Below, piece by piece: positions 1-13,184 of a DNA stretch of 64,000 bases. A program made the position numbers and the translations under genes. The stretch is from the NCBI RefSeq assembly GCF_029852145.1, contig NC_079974.1:9036348-9100347 (forward strand). Reading direction: 5' to 3'. Positions within the stretch are counted from its first letter, which is position 1; each line of letters starts with the position of its first letter. This DNA comes from Microplitis mediator (lineage: Eukaryota; Arthropoda; Insecta; Hymenoptera; Braconidae). The notes under the pieces were generated by a model, which made no database searches, was not told the origin of the DNA, and was given only the letters and a program-made list of their open reading frames with translations.

Positions 1-120
1 CTTCAGAATGTCTTTATTTGAGAAAAAAATAACATCTTTATACATGAGTTATTCCATTTTAAATCAATCACCTATATAACAATCTTTTTCAATTCTTAAG
101 CAAGTCCCCAATAAAAAATG

Positions 121-240
121 ATTTTATTTGATTATATATGAATATATATAATTATATATGAGATCATATATAACTGTATATAATCATATATGGAATTATA
201 TATGATTATACATAGTTATACGTAGAATTACTTATATTTA
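121..240. repeat. AT-rich ATATATGATTATA repeats
   Basis: Low-complexity DNA built from short variants of ATATATGATTATATA. A similar patch lies at 1600-1705, where AGATCTG occurs on both sides of a short spacer in inverted orientation. No coding potential is seen in either patch. Confidence 0.6.
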
Positions 241-250
241 TATGAGTCTA

Positions 251-1034
251 TTAGGGTGGTCGTTAAAAATTAAATTTTCTCAGGCGCCCCATAAAAAGCT
301 TCTTTTTAGTGACAAAATACGTAGGGAATTTAGTTTATTCGTTTTAAGTAAAAAGAACACGTGCCGAAGGACGATCAAAGTTCATTTTGCGATACAATCG
401 CGTTTTTTTAAAAATATCTCATGAAATATGCAATTTAGAGGAAAAAAAAACATGGAAACAATTTTGTAGGAATAAATACTTGACAAAAAAGGTCATGTTC
501 ATTTTTTTCATAAAATGTGTATTTATAAAGATATTTAAAAAAAAAACTTTTTTTAGATCTGATGAATTGAGCGTTTTAAGAATTACAAATTTTGAAAATA
601 ACATTGTTCTAAGTATATAGAAACTGTAACAAGCATTAATAATTGATATGTTACGAGTAACGAAGTTGTCTATATTTAAGAAAAAACGTTATTTTTAACA
701 TTCATCATCCTTAAAATGCCCAATTGCTAATCTAAAAAATTTTTTTTAAAATATCTTCATAAAAACACGTTGTATAAAAAAATTGAAAACAACATTTTTT
801 GTCAACAATTTAATTCCCTACAAAATTGGCACACTAGTTTTTTCCTCTGAACTGCATATTTCATGAGATATTTAAAAAAAACCAAGATTGTATCGAAAAA
901 TGAACTTTGATCTTCCTTCGACACGTGTTCTTTTTACTTAAAACGAAAAAACTAAATTCCCCACGTATTTTTTCACTAAAAAGAAGCTTTTTATGGGGCA
1001 CCTGAGAAAATTTAATTTTTAACGACCACCCTAA
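251..1034. mobile_element. Foldback MITE, TA target duplication
   Basis: The first about 370 bases are the imperfect reverse complement of the last about 370. The ends read TTAGGGTGGTCG and CGACCACCCTAA, and both are flanked by TA (249-250 and 1035-1036). The TA duplication and lack of an enzyme fit a non-autonomous element moved by a Tc1/mariner-like transposase. Short ORFs inside it are artefacts of the palindrome. Confidence 0.8.
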
Positions 1035-1744
1035 TATATATATAACATAATATGACCATTTTAGTATTAATGTTATTAAATTTTTATTTTGTCAACTATC
1101 AATCAAACTTTAATCCCCATTACTTACAAATTATTGAAAGGTTTCGGCAGCAATTTAAAAGTATAAATCAATATCGATTTATATATGGATTTTTTATGTT
1201 TATAGATAAAAAGATTTGATTGCATCTATCTTATCAATGCTATTGTAATTTATGTACAAAACCAAATTCATCATTAGGTGCATTATTTGCGTAGGATGTA
1301 TCAACTAGATTATTTGAGTTAAGTTATGCCATGTCTTTTTTTTAATTATCAGTGTATAGCCGACTAGAGGATCACACTACAATCCAGCAATAACCAGTTA
1401 AGCAGGATTGACGTGGGATATTATCTACACAGGTGACCCGTAGTAAAATAATAGTTAACCGAGAGTAAATGTTTTTTTTTTTTTTTTTTTTTTTTTCAAT
1501 TTAAATTTAACCGACATATATATTACTGAAGACAAAAAAATCGAATTTAATTACTTAATTAATAATTTACAGATATTTTCAATGAGATTTTAAAAATGAC
1601 TATATTCGTTCATGCATGATTATGTATAATCATTTATGATTATATATGATCAGATCTGGCCAATTTTCAGATCTGATTATATATGGAGTCACATATAATT
1701 ATACTAAATTATTTTTCATCGGGTCTACTCTCAAGATCGATAGG
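1035..1744. other. Noncoding stretch with a poly-T tract
   Basis: No gene is seen. The stretch holds a run of about 25 T at 1472-1496 and ATATATGATTATA-type repeats near 1610-1705. Confidence 0.5.
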
Positions 1745-2152
1745 TGCTAGTGTCTTTTTCTACGTATGTGTCTTGCTGCAGATACTAGTGAACAGATTTA
1801 AATTGCAAGCCTAGTGTAAGCCTTACACAAAAATTCGTGCCAGATGAAAACTCAATTCTGGAGGAAGACTATAGTTGAAAATAGTTGCGCATGGCTTGCT
1901 TAAGATATGGTCAAGCTTCAAAATTGACCGTTAGCCTTGGGAGATCTTGAGCAAGTCATGCGGGAGTATCTACTGTAAGTTACTGTTGCAGAAAATGCGT
2001 CAGATACTTTTCATTACACGTGTTCAAAATATCTTTAATATAGTTGTGTACGAGAACATGAGCAAGACATACACAAATCTTGACGTAGGTTTCTTGATAC
2101 ACGATCTTGCCAAATCTTGTCAAAGACACATGAGTAGTAAAAGACACTAGCA
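1745..2152. repeat. Imperfect foldback repeat
   Basis: TGCTAGTGTCTTTT at 1745 is matched in reverse complement by AAAAGACACTAGCA ending at 2152, and the similarity runs inward (CTAC..ATGTGTCTT). AAGATCTTG-like words recur inside. It is probably an old MITE. The element family and target duplication could not be determined. Confidence 0.45.
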
Positions 2153-2508
2153 GCAGGGGGTCTTGCTCAAGATACTTAATACAGAATCTTGCTCAAACAC
2201 GTGTTACTTGGGTAATTACTTTCATTATAATAAATAAAGATACTAACTCTTTAGCGATTTCGGAGTAAATCAATTTTTTATCACAATTAGGCAAACATTT
2301 CTCTTTTAATGCCTGCCTAAATCGACGTTTCGCCCCAAGCATTTTATTTTTTAAGCAACTATGTTTTTGATTCTCCGTGAACCAACCATCTCTCCAAACT
2401 AACGTTCCGGTGCAGTGATCATTGCCTTTAAATTTTTTATAGTGACAATTGTAATATCTACGAAAAGAAGAAAAAATATTTATTGATTTTCAGTATAAAA
2501 ATATAACA

Positions 2509-3102
2509 GGATCTAACGATTTCGCGCGTTTTCATTCCCCGACAAAATATTTCTGGAAATAATATCCCCGACAAAATATCCTATCAGCAAAATTTCTCTA
2601 TTTTATTTAAATGTTTTATTAGCACTATTCACAACTAATTTGGGTGCTTGTTTTTCAGGGAAATTGTGATAATCCTCTTCTAAAAAGTTGATGACCGGAT
2701 GTCGTATCGTTTTACGTCACTTCTGTGACTATTTTTTTCGGTTGTCGATTGGTCGACTGAGATAGTGGCGGGATTTTTGAAAGAATGAAGGCGAGCGAAG
2801 CGAGCATATTGTGTCTAGTTTATAAACAAAAAGTAACTGCCTATTTAGAGTGCTAGTTTTATAGGAAAATTGTGAAAATTATATCGAAAGATATTTTGTC
2901 GAGGATATTATGTCCCCCAAAAAAAATTTAATGCTTATTTGTACTATTCACAACTAATTTGGGTGCTTGTTTTTCAGGAAAATTGTGGGAATTTATAAAT
3001 AAAAAATAACTGCCTGCTTAGATGCTAGTTTTTTCAGGAAAATTGTGAAAATTATATCGAAAGATATTTTGTCGGGGGATGAAAACGCGCATTACCGATC
3101 CA
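2509..3102. mobile_element. Terminal-inverted-repeat element with internal duplication
   Basis: Inverted ends of about 40 bp, sharing CGCGTTTTCAT and CCCGACAAAATAT, lie at 2509-2550 and 3061-3102. Inside, a segment of about 150 bp containing ACTATTCACAACTAATTTGG and AGGAAAATTGTG occurs in two direct copies. There is no coding potential. It is likely a non-autonomous DNA transposon of unknown superfamily. Confidence 0.6.
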
Positions 3103-5041
3103 ACACTTAAAACAATTTTATATCAATTACAAATTCCAAAAAAAAAAAAATAATTTGAAGGAAACGTTTTCTTTATTAGTATAGCTAAGATGAAATGTGA
3201 AAAACAAGTTTTACACTAAAAAATACCGCTTGCTTTTAACTTGGTTGATTAAGTCTAAAGTAAGGTTAGTAAATAACTTTTTTCGACTTGAATCAGCAAG
3301 TCAAAAGTAAGGGGAACGATTGTCGTGCTCAAAGTGAAGACGAGTAAGTTGAAGCTAAGATGACAAAAGTTTTAAGAGTTGCCAAAAATTTTATTTAAGT
3401 CGAAAAAGTCGATCGCTTATTGAAAAATCGTCGGCAAATTTGTAATTTAAAAAGAAAATAAGGTGAAGCGAGCCTGAATCAAGTTTGATTATTAACCCGG
3501 GTAGTAGAAACTCAAAGAGTACCAATTATTAAAAATCATTGATTTCGTAGTAGGAAGTTAAAAATTAAATTTTAGATATCATTTTTTTGATAAACTATGA
3601 ATTGAAATTAATTGTTATTAAGGTACATTTATAAAAAGAAACGATTTAAAACAACTGGAAAAAAATAAATTTTTTTAATACTTTTCAATGCTTTTGATAA
3701 CCTTGAATACTTTTGAATCACCCTTCTTATAAGCTTTTAACATTGCGAATAATTTAGAATCGTTTCTTTTAACCAGAGTATTGCAATAAAATTACTTACA
3801 TAGCGGAAATTGTCCCATCATCAAGCCTAATGACTTGATTACGGTGATAATTATAATCACCATACTCCATTTTTTAATAAAAAAATAAAATTTACAGCAA
3901 ATGAAAATAATTTATTTAATGAAATAATTTAATGAAAATATATATTATTGATCTCAATACTTGTATTTAAAAATAAACAGTAACAGTCAATTAAAATAAG
4001 AATAATTTAAAGAAAATAATAAATTAACTTTGTTGAAGCATACGAATAAGACTGAAACTAGCCGCTTATAAAAAACAATAGCGAAGCAATAACAAATATA
4101 TAGATATGTTTATGTATATATATATAAACATTTATATATATATATATATATACATATATATATGTTCATATGTATGTGTGTAAATTCGTCAAAATACAAA
4201 TGCGTATTTGTCAAGAAAATAAACAATACGGAATAATCGTTAAACATAAATATATGGAAAAACTAAAATAAAATTAAAAAAAAAAAAAACATTTACTCTA
4301 GTCATTATCGTCGTGTTGAAAAAATATATAACTCAAACTTACCTTTACAGAGTTATTGTAAGCTTAAATAAATTTGTTAGTTACTTCTTGAGGTTAACCT
4401 GTATAAATTTCGATATTAAATAATATTATATTTAAAAATATAAAATGACACTTTTTCTAAGATGATAATTACCTGCTCGGCATAAATGTCAGAAGTTCAT
4501 GTTACTGGTATCATGAAGTTATTTAAATAAATTTTGTTATATTTCCGATGTAAAAAATATATCTTTCTGATATTCATGCCGATCGGGTAATGAATAATAA
4601 TATGATTGATAAACCTTAATTGTTTATTAACGAAATTAATAATAAATAGCAGAGAAAGTTAAACAAATATTATTTTCAATAAAGCTGAGCAAAGGCACGA
4701 AAATATGAACATGGACTGAAAGCCTAGGGCCGATTAATTATGATATGAAATTTAAAGTTTGGATAAAAAAAAGGTTTATTTGAACCTATAAAAAATTTAT
4801 GGAACCAAAAAAATTTGTTGGAAGACGGAAATCATGTTAGACGAAATTCATATTTTTATGGGCAAAAAAAAAATTGAACTAAAAATTGTTTCTTGGCTGA
4901 AAAAAATTTTTTTATTTCTTCAAATTTATTGATTTAAAAATTTTTCTGTCATTTATTTAAGTAAATTGTTTTCATATTTAATGATGACTACAGTAATGAT
5001 AATGAAAACAATTTTTCCAAATATTAATAAAAACTTTTCGT
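3103..5041. other. Noncoding AT-rich stretch
   Basis: No gene or RNA is recognised. A (TA)n microsatellite with short interruptions lies at about 4085-4165. The rest is AT-rich sequence with homopolymer runs. Confidence 0.5.
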
Positions 5042-5963
5042 TTATGCGATTACATCTGTAAATAATTGTTCAATTATTTTTGAATATTCATTTTCTTTCA
5101 GAGAAGTTTTGGCTTCGTCAAGTCGCGTCATGTCACCGATGAAGTATTCAGTCGTCAAGTTATTTAAATCTTTTAAGTTTTTCGCTCCAACGTTGTTAAT
5201 AGAGTTATCTTTTTCTTTTTCCAATTGTTCATCCAATTTTCCATTTGTGCTGTTGATCGTTACTACTTCTCCATTCCGTTCATTATCATTGTCTGTCATG
5301 TCGCTGACTGATGTTACTTCCATTTCAAATCTGCCAGGCTCACTCATAGTTTGATCTGAATTTTGTTCCATTACGTCGGGTTGATTAATTGTGCTATTAT
5401 CGGCTATTTCAAAGTCATTATTTTCTGATTCTATTGATAATATAGACTCATTATCAATAGAATCAGGAAAGTTATGATCATCAATTTTAATAATTTCTCT
5501 CGCACAATTGCTTAGCAACAATAACTTTTCTTTCACAGTTTCAGGATTTTTCAAAATATTTCTGCTTATCTTTATCCACAATTTATCAACTGCTTCTTCT
5601 TCAATAGTTTTTACCATTTTTATGTTACGTTCCGTCTTTTTCAGTGCCCATTTAGCTTTTTTCGCTTGTCCAGGAGTTCTATATCTGTTAACCCAAGTTT
5701 GATCACATTGTCTCTGAAACGAGAGAAGAAACTATGAAATTTATAACTTTTCCCGCTTTGACAATGCATCATTTTCAAAAATAGGAAGTAATTAATTTCG
5801 GTACGATTATGGAAATGCGAGTTTTCATCAGATCTACACGTTTTAAGGTCCCAGGAAGCCATTCTGACTATTCCCGGTATGTATGTATGTATGTATGTAT
5901 GTATGTATGTATGGATGTATGTATGTATGTATGTATGTATGTATATGTATGTATGTATGTATG

Positions 5964-5995
<32 letters not shown>

Positions 5996-7203
5996 TGTAT
6001 GTATGTATGTATGCATGTATGTATGTATGTATGTATGTATGTATGTATGTATGTATGTATGTATGTATGTATGAATGTATGTATGTATGCATGTATGTAT
6101 GTATGTATGTATGTATGCATGTATGTATGTATGTATGTATGTATGTATGTATGTATGTATGTGAATCAAATTCTATCGTACGTTATCTTTAGAATGAATC
6201 AACCGATCGAAATGAGCGACATAGCGTTCGAAAGTGTTTAAATTAGATACACAGAAGCTCAAACTTTTAAACTTTGGTATGCATTTTATCACGGAAATAT
6301 AAAATATCGCTAAAAGGTAAATTTTTTCGTAAAAAATTGGATAAAAGTCATAAAATTGCATATTGTTGAGATTTACATGCGATGTGCGATGGCCTAAATT
6401 CGTATGTACTTTTCTCCGTTTAGATATTTGAAAGTGCTCGCAGTAAAGATTACAATAATTTATTATTTACCTCAGCTGGCTGGTGGTTATGCTCATGAAT
6501 CCATGTTGTGATAACAAACTTTCTGGACTTCTTCTGCAGCCTACCAATCAGTCTCACGGGACAGTCGATCCTATGTTTCGTCAAAGAAACATAATTAATA
6601 ATCCAATCAATATTTATTTATACTAATCTATCGCCAATGAACTTTTGAAGAAAAATATAAAAAAAGTAATAAAAATTTCCATTATTTTAAGTTAAAATTA
6701 TTGAATATATATTATTAAATAATTTTTATAATTAAATGGATTTTTAAAATCCTTCAAAGTTTAACGATTTTTTTTTAAATTGAAGTAAAAGTTATTGCTC
6801 ATTAACAAAATCGGACAAAAAAATGTTTTTGACATGTTTCATAATTCTTCAAAAGAATCTTTAGTGAAAGTATAAAAATTATGAATATAAAAATAAAGAA
6901 TAAAACAGAAATGAGAAAAAAATAAATAACAAAGTTTCAGTAATATTAAAAAAAAAAAATTGCTTACTTTGAATGCTGGGATGCTAATTTTTTTTTGTTT
7001 CCAAATACGCATTGTAAATACATTTCAGACATACTAATTGCACCAAAATTTTTCATTTTGCCAATTTTATCACGACAATTTTTTATTGTTCTAGTCTCGT
7101 ATGATGAAAACTCAAATCCAGTTTCTTCTTCATAGTGGTCAATATCTTTCAAAAAATCTTTCGTATTACTATAATTTTTTGCAAGTGAAAAATACTCCGC
7201 CAT
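5042..7203 (-). CDS. Three-exon gene with a FAR1/WRKY-GCM-like zinc finger
   Basis: Three minus-strand exons join in phase to 335 codons: 7203-6968 (ATG at 7203), 6570-6471 and 5713-5042 (TAA). The junctions are AAAG|TAAGC-type and GAG|GTAAAT donors and ATAG|G and TTTCAG|A acceptors. An upstream noncoding exon may join at the acceptor by 7214. Residues about 70-115 carry a Cys (QCVFG), a second Cys (DCPVRL) and HEHNH. This C-C-H-x-H pattern is seen in FAR1/WRKY-GCM/FLYWCH DNA-binding domains and at the N terminus of ZSWIM and MULE transposase-derived proteins. The C-terminal 190 residues are acidic, Ser/Asn-rich and probably disordered. No transposase domain follows, so it could be a domesticated DNA-binding half of a MULE or a truncated copy. 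The reading frame is intact. Function is unknown. Confidence 0.6.
5878..6161. repeat. (ATGT)n microsatellite
   Basis: About 280 bases of GTAT/ATGT repeats with few interruptions. It lies inside the second intron (5714-6470) of the zinc-finger gene. Long Tyr/His/Ile or Met/Cys/Val ORFs across it are repeat artefacts. Confidence 0.95.
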
Positions 7204-7213
7204 TTCTAAATTG

Positions 7214-8329
7214 CTGGAATAAAATAGATTAGTAAATATTTTTAATGTATACTTATTTGGAATATACAAGAAAAATAACAAATTGATATTTGTTGAAAAA
7301 AAAAAAATATCACATGGAATATTGGTTTAAATTTTGTGTTACTAATGCGGCTGAAAAAAAATTTATAACTACAGGTACAAAAGTAAATATATGCAGAAAC
7401 AGGACACAGTTTTGTAGAAGCAATATAATTTTTAGATAATAGAAACAGAAATATTATATTGCAGCAACATAAAAAGTCGTAAGAGCATCATGACTGACTT
7501 TTGCCAGAAACAGAAAAGACTTGCAACAGTGAGATATTATTATTGTTATTTTTATTATCATTATAATGATTAAGTTTGTAGAATATTAGCTAACCGTTCA
7601 AAATAAAAAATAAAACAAGGGGCAAAAAATATGCAAAATTTTGAAATGTCAGAGTATATAAGTAAAATTTAAAACAGATATGCTTGTGAGAACAGTAACA
7701 ACGATAGTAAAAATATATTCACAAAGAAAAGTAGCGATAGAAAAAAAAATATTAATTAAAATAGAAATAATGAAAAGTAAATACTTACGTTTGTAGCTTC
7801 GTATAATTATATGTTACTTACTGTTAAGTTTTTAGGTTTAGATAAACAAATGACGGCACTAACGCTTGACAATCACAAACTTTAAGGCATCAATTAACAT
7901 CGGAATATTTAGATTTAAGAATTAATAAATTTTTTTTCATTTCCAATTTCATTTTAAATACTTAAAGTTTTCTATACAATCACAAAAATTAAGAAAGCAG
8001 TGATTGCATACTAACGACTTAATTTTAATAAATAAAAACATGTCACGTAACATTGAATTGGTTGAATTATAACATTAATAATGGGAAAATTTTTAGATAA
8101 TATTGAGGAAAAATAAAAGCTCATTGAAAAAAATGAAACAATATGAAAACCAGTATACATTGTAAAAAGGTGACATAGAGCCATGATTAACTATCCTTGA
8201 TTGAGAAACCTAATTTAAAATAATTCAAACACGATCCGAAACAATTCAAAGTTGGAAAACTTGACTATATGTAGATATACACTTTAGCATGGATTGAATC
8301 ATTCCAAAAGAGATTTCTGAATCAGGGAT
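7214..8329. other. Noncoding stretch upstream of the zinc-finger gene
   Basis: AT-rich sequence with no supported gene. A promoter or first exon of the minus-strand zinc-finger gene may lie here, but none can be pointed to. Confidence 0.4.
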
Positions 8330-11300
8330 ATGGGAAAATAATCCTACACTAGATCATTTATCCATTTGTATGGACTTAATACACTTAAATACATTCAAAA
8401 AATGGTTATAAATTTTTTTGACTTGTTATGAAACAATAAACACTGCTCATGTTATAATAAATCATCGCTTATGAAGTGCAATAAGTAATAATATGGAAAA
8501 TGACTCCAACATTAGGCCATTTTTTTCATGTATGAGCTTTATAAATGTTACAAACTTCCAGAAAATAGTAAAAAAATATTTCTCTGAAGTTCCGAAGCAT
8601 ATAAGACTACCCGTTTTATAGTAAACAGGCACTTGTAAAGTGATATAACTAATTATATAGCAACGAACTTCTAGGCTATGCCAATTTTTCACATATAGGG
8701 GCTTTACACGTCCATATATTTCTAAAATATAGTCACAGAAATTTCTTCCTTTCAGCCACAGCAGTTGACACTACCCGTTTCATAGTAAACGGGCACTTGG
8801 ATGGTGATATTAATAACGATATGGCAAGAAACTACTATACTAGGCCATTTTATATGTATATGGGCTTTATATCTCCATATACTTTTAAAAAATAGTAGGT
8901 AAATTTTTTTATTAATCACCGCATCAGTTAAAACTAGCCGTTTTATAGTAAACGAGCACTTGTAAGGTGCAGATATTAATAACATAGCAATGTACTCCTA
9001 GACTAGGCGATTGGTTTACACATAAGGGCGTTATACGTCCATATACTTCTAAAAAATAGTCACTGAATATTTTTTCTATCCACTACAGAAAGAAACACTA
9101 CCTGTTTGATACAGAACAAGGACTTGTAGGGTGAAATTACTGATTATATGGCAACATACTTGTAGATTAGGCCATTGGTTTGCTCATATGGTCTTTATAC
9201 TTCCATATCCTTCAAATAAATAATTACAGAATTTTTTTGACTATTTACCCCAACAGTTTAGACTACCCATTTTATACTAAACGGGCACTTGAATAGTGCT
9301 ATTAATAATGAGTTGGCAATAAACTACTCGACTAGGCCATTTTTATATATATGTGAGATATTTTCCGTCATTTAGCTCTAAAAAATAGTCACAGAATTTT
9401 TTTACGACTTACCGCAGCAGTTAAGTCTACTCATGTTAAAGTAAACAGGCACTTGTAAAGTGCAGATATTAATTACATATCATCGTACGCCTAGACTAGG
9501 CCCATGTTTTGCTCATATGGTCTTTATACTTTCATAGACTTCTGATAAATAATTACAGAACCGTTTTTACGATTTATCGCAGCAGTTCAGACTACTCGGT
9601 TTATAGTGAACGGGTACTTGTGAGGTGCAGATATTGAAAACATGCCAACGTACTCCTAGGCTGGAACAATGTTTCAAATACATAGGCATATAAACTTCAG
9701 AAAAATAGTCACAAAATTTTGTTACTATCTACCACAGCTGTTGAGACTACCCGTTTTATTCTAAACGGGCACTTGTAGGGGGCAATTACTGATTATATGG
9801 CAACGTACTCCTAGGCTAGGCCATTGTAGTACATATATGGAATCTATACGTCTATATACGCTGAGAAATAGTCACCAAATTAATCTACTATCTATCACAG
9901 CAGTTAATACTTCCCGTTTTATACAAAACGGGCACTTGTAGGGTGCAACTACTTATTATATGTCGACGTACTCCTAGGCTAGGCCATTTTGTTACATGTG
10001 TGGACTTTATACGTCTATATACGCCTACGAAATAGTTACCGAATTTTTTTACTATCTATCACAGCAGTTAATACTACCCGTTTGATAGTAAACGGGCACT
10101 TGTAGGACACGATGACTTATTATATGTCGACGTACTCCTAGGCTAGGCCACTTTGTTACATGTGTGGACTTTATACGTCTATATACGCCTACGAAATAGT
10201 CACCGAATTTTTCAACTGTCTACCACAGCAGTTGATACTACCCGTTTTATACAAAACGGGCACTTGTAGGGTGCAACTATTTATTATATGTCGACGTACT
10301 CCTAGGCTAGGCCACTTTGTTACATGTGTGGACTTTATACGTCTATATACGCCTACGAAATAGTCACCGAATTTTTCAACTGTCTACCACAGCAGTTGAT
10401 ACTACCCGTTTTATACAAAACGGGCACTTGTAGGGTGCAACTATTTATTATATGTCGACGTACTCCTAGGCTAGGCCACTTTGTTACATGTGTGGACTTT
10501 ATACGTCTATATACGCCTGAGAAATAGTCACCGAATTTTTTTACTATCAATCACAGCAGTTAATACTACCCGTTTGATAGTAAACGTGCACTTGTAGGAC
10601 GCAATTACTTATTATATGTCGACGTACTCCTAGGCTAGGCCACTTTGTTACATGTGTGGACTTTATACGTCTATATACGCCTGAGAAATAGTCACCGAAT
10701 TTTTTTACTATCAATCACAGCAGTTAATACTACCCGTTTGATAGTAAACGTGCACTTGTAGGACGCAATTACTTATTATATGTCGACGTACTCCTAGGCT
10801 AGGCCACTTTGTTACATGTGTGGACTTTATACGTCTATATACGCCTACGAAATAGTCACCGAATTTTTCAACTGTCTACCACAGCAGTTGATACTACCCG
10901 TTTTATACAAAACGGGCACTTGTAGGGTGCGACTACTTATTATATGTCGACGTACTCCTAGGCTAGGCCACTTTGTTACATGTGTGGACTTTATACGTCT
11001 ATATACGCCTGAGAAATAGTCACCGAATTTTTTTACTCTCTATTACAGCAGTTAATACTACCCGTTTGATAGTAAACGGGCACTTGTAGGACGCAATGAC
11101 TTATTATATGTCGACGTACTCCTAGGCTAGGCCACTTTGTTACATGTGTGGACTTTATACGTCTATATACGCCTGAGAAATAGTCACCGAATTTTTCAAC
11201 TGTCTACCACAGCAGTAAATACTACCCGTTCGATAGTAAACGGGCACTTGTAGGACGCAATTACTTATTATATGTCGACGTACTCCTAGGCTAGGCCACT

Positions 11301-12430
11301 TTGTTACATGTGTGGACTTTATACGTCTATATACGCCTACGAAATAGTCACCGAATTTTTCAACTGTCTACCACAGCAGTTGATACTACCCGTTTTATAC
11401 AAAACGGGCACTTGTAGGGTGCAACTACTTATTATATGTCGACGTACTCCTAGGCTAGGCCACTTTGTTACATGTGTGGACTTTATACGTCTATATACGC
11501 CTGAGAAATAGTCACCGAATTTTTCTACTATCAATCACAGCAGTTAATACTACCCGTTCGATAGTAAACGGGCACTTGTAGGACGCAATTACTTATTATA
11601 TGTCGACGTACTGCTAGGCTAGGCCACTTTGTTACATGTGTGGACTTTATACGTCTATATACGCCTACGAAATAGTCACCGAATTTTTCAACTGTCTACC
11701 ACAGCAGTTGATACTACCCGTTTTATACAAAACGGGCACTTGTAGGGTGCAACTACTTATTATATGTCGACGTACTCCTAGGCTAGGCCACTTTGTTACA
11801 TGTGTGGACTTTATACGTCTATATATGCCTGAGAAATAGTCACCGAATTTTTTTACTCTCTATTACAGCAGTTAATACTACCCGTTTGATAGTAAACGGG
11901 CACTTGTAGGACGCAATTACTGATTACATGGCAACGTACTCCTAGACTAGGCCATTTTATCACGTGTATGGACTTTATACGGCCCTATATTCTAAAAAAT
12001 ATCCAACGAATTGTTATACTATCTACCATAGCAGTTGATACTACCCGTTTTATACAAAACACTTGTAGGGTGCAACTATTTATTATATGTCGTACGTTTA
12101 ACAGTAAACGGGCACTTGTGCGGTGCTATTAATAATTATATGTCAATGAACTTTTACGCTAGGCCATTTCTTCACATAAATGGGCTATATACGTTTATAT
12201 ACTTGGAAAAATTAGTCACAGAATTTCATTTTACCCTACTACAGCGGTTAAATCTACCCGTTTTATGGTAAACGGGTATTCGTTAGATGCAATTATTAAT
12301 TATATGACAACGTTCTCTTACGCTTGGCAATTTCATCTTCTTTTCCTACAAAACACGGTTAAAATTTTCTTTATTTACTTCGGAAACATTTTACACTACC
12401 CGTTTCATACTAAACGGCTACTAGTATAGA
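8330..12430. repeat. Tandem satellite, 164-bp unit
   Basis: About 25 head-to-tail units. In the central block (about 9990-11930) the unit is exactly 164 bp: copies begin at 10160, 10324, 10488, 10652, 10816, 10980, 11144, 11308, 11472, 11636 and 11800. Units decay toward both edges. Each contains a short palindrome of the form CCCGTTT-N6-AAACGGG (for example 10241-10260) and CCTAGGCTAGGCCA. Two main subtypes, ACGAAATAG/GTTGATACT and GAGAAATAG/GTTAATACT, are intermixed. Because 164 is not a multiple of 3, the recurrent 67-codon ORFs are not genes. Confidence 0.95.
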
Positions 12431-13184
12431 CCAATTTTTAACTATATTTTAAATTTTGTACCATAAAAGCATCTTTTTACGTTAATTTGTTAAAAAAGGT
12501 GAAAATTTTTTTTTGGGCCTTAAGGCCCCAAAATAATTATTAATTTTTTGTGGCCTTCATGGATAATAATTATTTAAATAACAATTAGAGCTATATTTGC
12601 AATTTGTTATATCATTCTCTGTCTAAAAACAGTTTTGGGCCTTAGTAGTCCTACTTTCGGCATTATTATTTATTTCTCATCATCATGAGTATTATTTGCT
12701 TAAATATTAATTCTCTTCTATTCTAAAATTTTAAAACTAGTGCTCAATAATTTTTATGGGTCCCAGGGGCCTTACTTCCGGTCTTATATTTTCTCTGAAA
12801 AAAAATTAACCGGACTACAATTTATTTGTATATTACTCATAAATTGCTATCGAGATTTTAAATTATGACCGGAAGCCCCCCACCTCCGTCTGTCAGGGTT
12901 ATGCTACATCATACTCATAGCTCTTCTCGATCTGTACTTTTATTCTAATAAATTCCCGCAATATTCATTTATTGCACGCAGTCCGCCATCTATTCATTCA
13001 CATTGAAACTACATTACCGTATTTCTATGTCGATAATAATTTCATTCGGGATTTTAGTCTTCGGGGAAATAAACCTCACCCCCACAGCCTCCTTGTTTAA
13101 CTACTGGTTGTAATTATTATTTAATTTTGACCTGCATTTTTCTTCGTGTATACATATCTTTACTACAATTAATTTTAAAAAAAT
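12431..13184. other. Noncoding stretch after the satellite
   Basis: No gene is seen. GGGCCTTA words recur at about 12514, 12634 and 12767, the first inside a short palindrome (GGGCCTTAAGGCCC). Confidence 0.4.

Noticed and set aside
242..620. Small ORFs at 242-620
   Set aside because: They lie within the arms of the foldback MITE, and mirror frames exist on the other arm.
5641..6241. Long Tyr/Ile/His and Met/Cys/Val ORFs
   Set aside because: They are translations of the (ATGT)n microsatellite in an intron.
10160..11839. Repeated 67-codon ORFs in the satellite
   Set aside because: The unit is 164 bp, not a multiple of three, and the ORFs change frame from unit to unit. They are chance frames of a repeat.
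8330..12430. CRISPR array
   Set aside because: The units are contiguous 164-bp satellite repeats without unique spacers, in a eukaryotic context.
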